Origin: Maritimibacter sp.
GTDB lineage: Bacteria; Pseudomonadota; Alphaproteobacteria; Rhodobacterales; Rhodobacteraceae
Assembly: GCA_002701395.1 (NCBI GenBank)
Contig: NZVC01000047.1
Span: 1-53,761 of the forward strand
Direction of reading: 5' to 3'
DNA length: 53,761 nucleotides
Shown: positions 50,037 to 53,761 of the stretch, piece by piece
How positions within the stretch are numbered: the stretch's first letter is position 1
Layout of the letters: every line of letters starts with the position of its first letter
Translations under genes and position numbers: made by a program
Notes under the pieces: model-generated
Database searches by the model: none
Told to the model about the DNA's origin: nothing
What the model saw: only the letters and a program-made list of their open reading frames with translations

Positions 50037-51512
50037 ATGTCCTTTACGCACCCCAATGTCCTTCTGGTGACGGTCGACCAGTGGCCGGGCCACCTGATCA
50101 GCCTTGGCGGGCGGGCGGACATCGATACGCCGACGCTTGATCAGCTTGCGCGGAACGGGATCCTTTATCCCAACGCCTACTCGGAATGTCCGATCTGCAT
50201 TCCGGCCCGCCGCAGCATGATGACAGGCACCGACCCGCGCACGCACGGCGACCGCGTGTTCCAGCCGGACTTGCCGCGGGCCGACCTTCCCTACATCGCG
50301 CAGGTCTTCCGCGATGCCGGGTATCAGACGGGTGCGGTCGGCAAGTTGCACGTCTACCCGCCGCGCGACCGGATCGGGTTCGACGAGGTCGTGTCGATGG
50401 AGGAGGGGCGCCCGCAACTTGGTGGACCGGACGACTGGGAGCTCTGGCTTTCGGATCACGGGATGGCGGGGCTGGGCCACGCGCATGCCATGTCGAACAA
50501 CGGCTACGAACACCGTCCGTGGCACCTTCCGGAAGAGGCGCATCCGACCGTGTGGCTGGCGCGGCAGATGTGCCGCATGATCGCCCGCCGCGATCCGACG
50601 CGCCCGGCATTCTGGCACCTGTCGTTCAATGCGCCGCATCCGCCGATCGTGCCGCTGGCTTCCTATCTGGCGATGTATGCGGACCGGGACATGCAACCGG
50701 CCCTGCGCGGCGACTGGAGCGATGCCGAGTTGCCCCCGGCGCTGCAGCGTGCGCGGACGGCGTGGCCGGAGCTTTCCGACGACAGGCTGGCGGCGATGAA
50801 GAGGGCGTTTCATGCGCAGTGCACGCTGATCGACCACCAGTTGCGCCTTGTCATCGGGATGCTGCGCGAACACCTGCTTCTGGACGATACCGCTATCCTG
50901 TTCACCAGCGATCACGGCGACATGCTGGGCGACCACGGCCTGTGGGCGAAGCGGCTGATGTACGATGGATCAGCGAGGGTTCCGATGATCCTGATGGGTC
51001 CGGCCAGCGAGAACCGGCTGCCGGTGGGCGGCACCGATGACCGGCTTGTCGGGATGCAGGACATCATGCCGACGCTGCTGGATCTGGCGGGCATCGACTG
51101 CCCCGGCACCGTTACGGGTCGTTCCATGCTGGCCGAGGATCGGCGCGAGGTCCTGTATTGCGAATCCGGCGAGGGAGGGGCCGCGACGCGCATGGTCACG
51201 GACGGGCGGTGGAAACTGATCTGGTATCCCGAAGGGAACGTGGTGCAGATGTTCGACCTGCGGGACGATCCGGGCGAATGCGTCGACCTCGCGCAAGACG
51301 CCGATCACGCCGGGACGCGCGCCCGGCTGACCGACCAGCTTGTCCGCCACCTTTACGGTGAGGATCTGGACGCGGTCGCGGACGGCGTGCTGACCGGACG
51401 CCCGGCCATGCCTGTCACGCCGCGGGCGAACCGGGGGCTGTCGGGCCAGCGTGGCGTACACCTGCCGCAGCCGCCCGGCGACGATCCGTCCAAGGTCGTC
51501 GGCGCGCCTTAA
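50037..51512 (+). CDS. Cys-type sulfatase (family S1), cytoplasmic
   Basis: 491 residues. Metal Asp in VTVDQWPGH, activation site CIPAR (Cys54), catalytic Lys/His in AVGKLHVYP near residue 102 and TSDHGDMLGDHG near residue 290. No signal peptide; the first strand begins at residue 6. It is transcribed away from the 14-gene operon from the shared AT-rich region, so it is probably co-induced with it and activated by its FGE. The C-terminus is proline-rich (LPQPPGDDPSK). Confidence 0.92.
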   Translation: MSFTHPNVLLVTVDQWPGHLISLGGRADIDTPTLDQLARNGILYPNAYSECPICIPARRSMMTGTDPRTHGDRVFQPDLPRADLPYIAQVFRDAGYQTGAVGKLHVYPPRDRIGFDEVVSMEEGRPQLGGPDDWELWLSDHGMAGLGHAHAMSNNGYEHRPWHLPEEAHPTVWLARQMCRMIARRDPTRPAFWHLSFNAPHPPIVPLASYLAMYADRDMQPALRGDWSDAELPPALQRARTAWPELSDDRLAAMKRAFHAQCTLIDHQLRLVIGMLREHLLLDDTAILFTSDHGDMLGDHGLWAKRLMYDGSARVPMILMGPASENRLPVGGTDDRLVGMQDIMPTLLDLAGIDCPGTVTGRSMLAEDRREVLYCESGEGGAATRMVTDGRWKLIWYPEGNVVQMFDLRDDPGECVDLAQDADHAGTRARLTDQLVRHLYGEDLDAVADGVLTGRPAMPVTPRANRGLSGQRGVHLPQPPGDDPSKVVGAP

Positions 51513-51530
51513 GCGGGCGGGTCGGGCGTC

Positions 51531-52436
51531 TTATTCGCGGGCGAGGATCTCGGCCACCACGCGCTCTGTCTCTTCGATCAGCGCCTGTGCCGACGGCAGC
51601 AGAGGCCTGTCCTTGCGCCAGGTCACGCCGCCTTCGCGGATCGGCAGTTCGTCCGCCAGCGCGACCGGCTCCATGTCGTGGTAGGCGTTGCAATGGGTCT
51701 GCGACAGGAACCCCAGGAACGGCCCGTTGCGCAGGATGTTGATCATCGCGCGGACAGAGTTCGTCTCGATGTGCGGGCGAGGGGGCTCCAGCCCGACCTG
51801 CGCGAAGATGCGGCGCATCAGCTGGCGTCCGAAGGTTTCATCGCCCGTCATGGTCCAGCGTTCGCGGCCAAGCTCGGCCAGGGTTTTGGGCGCCCCCTTG
51901 TGGATCGGGTGGTCGATATGCGCGACGACACGCATCGCGTCGCGGACCATGATCTTCGTTTCGTAGTCGCCCGAGAAGTAGATGTCGCTGACCGAGGCGA
52001 AGAACATGTCGATCTCGCCGCTGTCGAGCTTGGCGCGCAACTGGTCGTTCAGAGTCACGGTCATCTCGATGCGCAGCTCGGGATTGCGGTCCTCGAGGCG
52101 GCAGACGGCGATGGGGAGGATTTCGTGAATCCAGTCGGGGCCGCATCCGAACCGCAGCATACCGCCGGTCCCGGTCTTCATCGCCTGAAGCTTCTCGGTG
52201 AAATCGGTGGCATTGCGGTCGAGCGAGCGGGCGTAGTCCGCAACCAACTCGCCATAGGGCGTGATCCCCAGCGGGCGCGTGGATCGGTCGAGCACTTGAA
52301 CGCCAAGCTGACGCTCCAGCTTGGCGATGGCCTGTGTCAGCGCGGGCTGCGAGATGCCCAGAATCTCGGCGGCGGCTGTCAGGTTGCGGGTGGCGCAGAC
52401 GGCAAGGAATTGGTTCAGGCCGGTATATGTCTTCAC
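51531..52436 (-). CDS. LysR-family transcriptional regulator
   Basis: 301 residues from GTG 52436, preceded by AGGGG; this gives the normal LysR length, whereas the open frame to 52661 adds 75 residues that do not look like LysR. The helix-turn-helix is LTAAAEILGISQPALTQAIAKLERQLG (key part ISQPALTQAIAKLE) near residues 18-44, followed by the two-lobed effector domain with RFGCGPDWI near residue 93. It converges on the 50037 sulfatase and is the likely activator or repressor of the divergent 49924-50036 promoters. Confidence 0.9.
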   Translation of the reverse strand: MKTYTGLNQFLAVCATRNLTAAAEILGISQPALTQAIAKLERQLGVQVLDRSTRPLGITPYGELVADYARSLDRNATDFTEKLQAMKTGTGGMLRFGCGPDWIHEILPIAVCRLEDRNPELRIEMTVTLNDQLRAKLDSGEIDMFFASVSDIYFSGDYETKIMVRDAMRVVAHIDHPIHKGAPKTLAELGRERWTMTGDETFGRQLMRRIFAQVGLEPPRPHIETNSVRAMINILRNGPFLGFLSQTHCNAYHDMEPVALADELPIREGGVTWRKDRPLLPSAQALIEETERVVAEILARE

Positions 52437-52861
52437 GGGGTCCCCTAAGGCGCGTGTTGGGTGCGTGGCGGTTTCCGCGCCTGAGCGCTCCCCGATGGTA
52501 TCCACATTCTCTGCCGGTTGCACGGCCAAGGCGCACAGGACTCCTTCCGCATCGTTCCGGCAGTGCCGTGATTTGTCCTCTGAATGCGGCCCGGCCAACA
52601 TGACGGGAAGGCGCGGCTTGGACGGCGGTGAAATGCCGGTTGCCAAGTCACCAAGGGTCACCTAGGGTCCCGCCCACGCAGCTTGCGCCCCATGATGGCC
52701 AAAGCCGCGTCCAACCGGTGACCGGGCCCCTCTGGCGGAAGTGGCGGCGCTTTCGTGATGTCGGCACCAGTTTTGTTCCAGCCGCCTGGATAAACCTTCG
52801 CATGACACAGGGAAATCGCCCGCAGGGCACGACCGCAGCAGGCGCTGCGGGGCAACGCTCG
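52437..52861. other. intergenic gap upstream of the LysR and DUF475 genes
   Basis: This stretch of 425 bases separates two divergent genes. I see no gene, repeat or clear promoter in it. An in-frame ATG at 52802 offers a 20-residue longer, polar start for the DUF475 protein, with only a weak GGATAA upstream. Confidence 0.4.
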
Positions 52862-53761
52862 ATGTTTTCGTATCTCAAATGGGCCTTCGTGGTCACCGTC
52901 GCCGGCCTTGCGCTTGGCGCCTTTCTTGGCTGGCAGACCACCGGCACCGTGGCCGGGATGGGCTCGATCCTTTTCATCTGCGCCGTACTGGCGGTTCTGG
53001 AAATCTCGTTGTCCTTCGACAACGCCATCGTCAACGCCAACAAGCTGAAAACCATGCGGCCCGAGTGGCAGCGCCGGTTCCTGACATGGGGCATCCTGAT
53101 CGCCGTGTTCGGGATGCGGATCATCTTCCCGCTGCTGATCGTGGTGATCGCCGCGAAGATCGGCCCGTGGCAGGCAATCGTTCTGGCCGCCGGTCAGCCC
53201 GAGGAATACGCCCGCATCATGCACGAGGCGCATCTGCCCATCGCGGCCTTTGGCGGAACCTTCCTGATGATGGTCGGCCTGTCGTTCTTCTTCGACCATG
53301 AAAAGGACGTGCACTGGGTGCGCTGGCTGGAAACCCGCATGACAAAATACGCGACCATCCGGGGCGTCGAGGTGGCCATAGCGCTGCTGTTCGTGATGGG
53401 CTTTTCCAGCCTGCTGGACGGGGAGGAACGCAACGTGTTCTTCAGCGCCGCGATCTGGGGTCTGCTGACCTTCCTGCTGGTCGAGGTGCTGGGCGGCCTG
53501 CTGGACAGCACGCAAGAGGCGCAGAACACCGCGGTGCGGGGCGGGCTTGGTGCCTTCCTGTATCTCGAGGTGCTGGATGCGTCGTTCAGCTTCGACGGGG
53601 TGATCGGGGCGTTCGCACTAAGCCAGAACCTGTTCGTCATTGCCATCGGCCTTGGCATCGGCGCGATGTACGTGCGGTCGATGACCATCATGCTGGTCGA
53701 GAACGGGACGCTGGCGGAATACCGGTTCCTGGAACACGGGGCGTTCTACGCGATCTTCACG
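52862..53761 (+). CDS. DUF475/TerC-like integral membrane protein, cut by window end
   Basis: At least 300 residues, open to the last base of the window, so the C-terminus is missing. About eight hydrophobic segments are visible. Two repeated acidic membrane motifs, EISLSFDNAIVNA near residue 38 and LDASFSFDGVIGAFALS near residue 238, are the hallmark of the TerC superfamily, whose members are thought to move metal ions such as Mn2+. I favour ATG 52862 (MFSYLKW) because the membrane region begins there; 52802 is an alternative. It stands apart from the catabolic island and probably marks its right edge. Confidence 0.85.
   Translation, partial: MFSYLKWAFVVTVAGLALGAFLGWQTTGTVAGMGSILFICAVLAVLEISLSFDNAIVNANKLKTMRPEWQRRFLTWGILIAVFGMRIIFPLLIVVIAAKIGPWQAIVLAAGQPEEYARIMHEAHLPIAAFGGTFLMMVGLSFFFDHEKDVHWVRWLETRMTKYATIRGVEVAIALLFVMGFSSLLDGEERNVFFSAAIWGLLTFLLVEVLGGLLDSTQEAQNTAVRGGLGAFLYLEVLDASFSFDGVIGAFALSQNLFVIAIGLGIGAMYVRSMTIMLVENGTLAEYRFLEHGAFYAIFT

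Noticed and set aside
52437..52661. N-terminal extension of the LysR gene
   Set aside because: The helix-turn-helix begins right after GTG 52436, which has a ribosome site and gives the standard 301-residue length.
1..53761. CRISPR arrays, tRNA/rRNA genes, insertion sequences or prophage genes
   Set aside because: No direct-repeat arrays, tRNA-like cloverleaf sequences, transposase or integrase motifs were noticed on either strand; a covariance-model and IS search would be needed to be sure.

Overview
The window is high-GC DNA from an alphaproteobacterium, most likely Rhodobacterales. This is inferred from codon use, the GntR/IclR/LysR-controlled catabolic operons, two TctABC transporters, FCD-type GntR regulators and a DUF475 membrane protein; no rRNA or tRNA gene is present to confirm it. 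The first ~1.2 kb is visibly poorer in GC and carries only a small lipoprotein gene. The rest is a dense catabolic and transport island. I see no transposase, integrase, CRISPR array or tRNA.

Region 1 (1.2-11.2 kb): a ribose-type sugar ABC importer (binding protein, two permeases, double ATPase, minus strand) diverges from a GntR regulator followed by SDR, fructuronate-reductase-like, mannonate-dehydratase (UxuA) and aldo/keto-reductase genes. This looks like uptake and oxidation of a hexuronate or related sugar. Region 2 (11.2-15.7 kb, minus): a TPP riboswitch leads an operon of a YkoF-like thiamine/HMP-binding protein, a ThiXYZ-like ABC importer and an LLM flavin monooxygenase.

Region 3 (15.9-28.5 kb): a sulfatase, a Gfo/Idh/MocA oxidoreductase and a rhamnose-mutarotase homologue, then a convergent IclR regulator, then a plus-strand operon of an oligopeptide-type binding protein, zinc alcohol dehydrogenase, L-rhamnonate-dehydratase homologue, DppBCDF-type transporter and an amidohydrolase (lactonase-like). 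Together they suggest import of a sulfated L-rhamnose-like sugar, cytoplasmic desulfation and oxidative breakdown. Region 4 (28.5-35.0 kb): an enolase-superfamily dehydratase diverges from a TctCBA transporter, a GntR regulator and a second sulfatase.

Region 5 (35.0-52.4 kb) is the most striking. One minus-strand run of 14 genes, mostly joined by 4-base start/stop overlaps, encodes TctC-TctB-TctA, two sulfatases, a LarA-type nickel-pincer racemase/epimerase, a third sulfatase, an enolase-superfamily dehydratase, a two-part UxaA/SuyAB-type lyase, the complete nickel-pincer cofactor pathway (LarC, LarE, LarB) and the formylglycine-generating enzyme that activates sulfatases. A further sulfatase diverges from it and a LysR regulator follows. 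I read this as a self-sufficient pathway that imports sulfated (hydroxy/sugar) acids, desulfates them inside the cell, corrects a stereocentre with a nickel enzyme and dehydrates the product. The window ends inside a DUF475/TerC-like membrane protein.

Across the window there are six Cys-type sulfatases, none with a visible signal peptide, and one maturase. Each of the four operons that begin with a binding-protein gene has a GC-rich hairpin directly after that gene.
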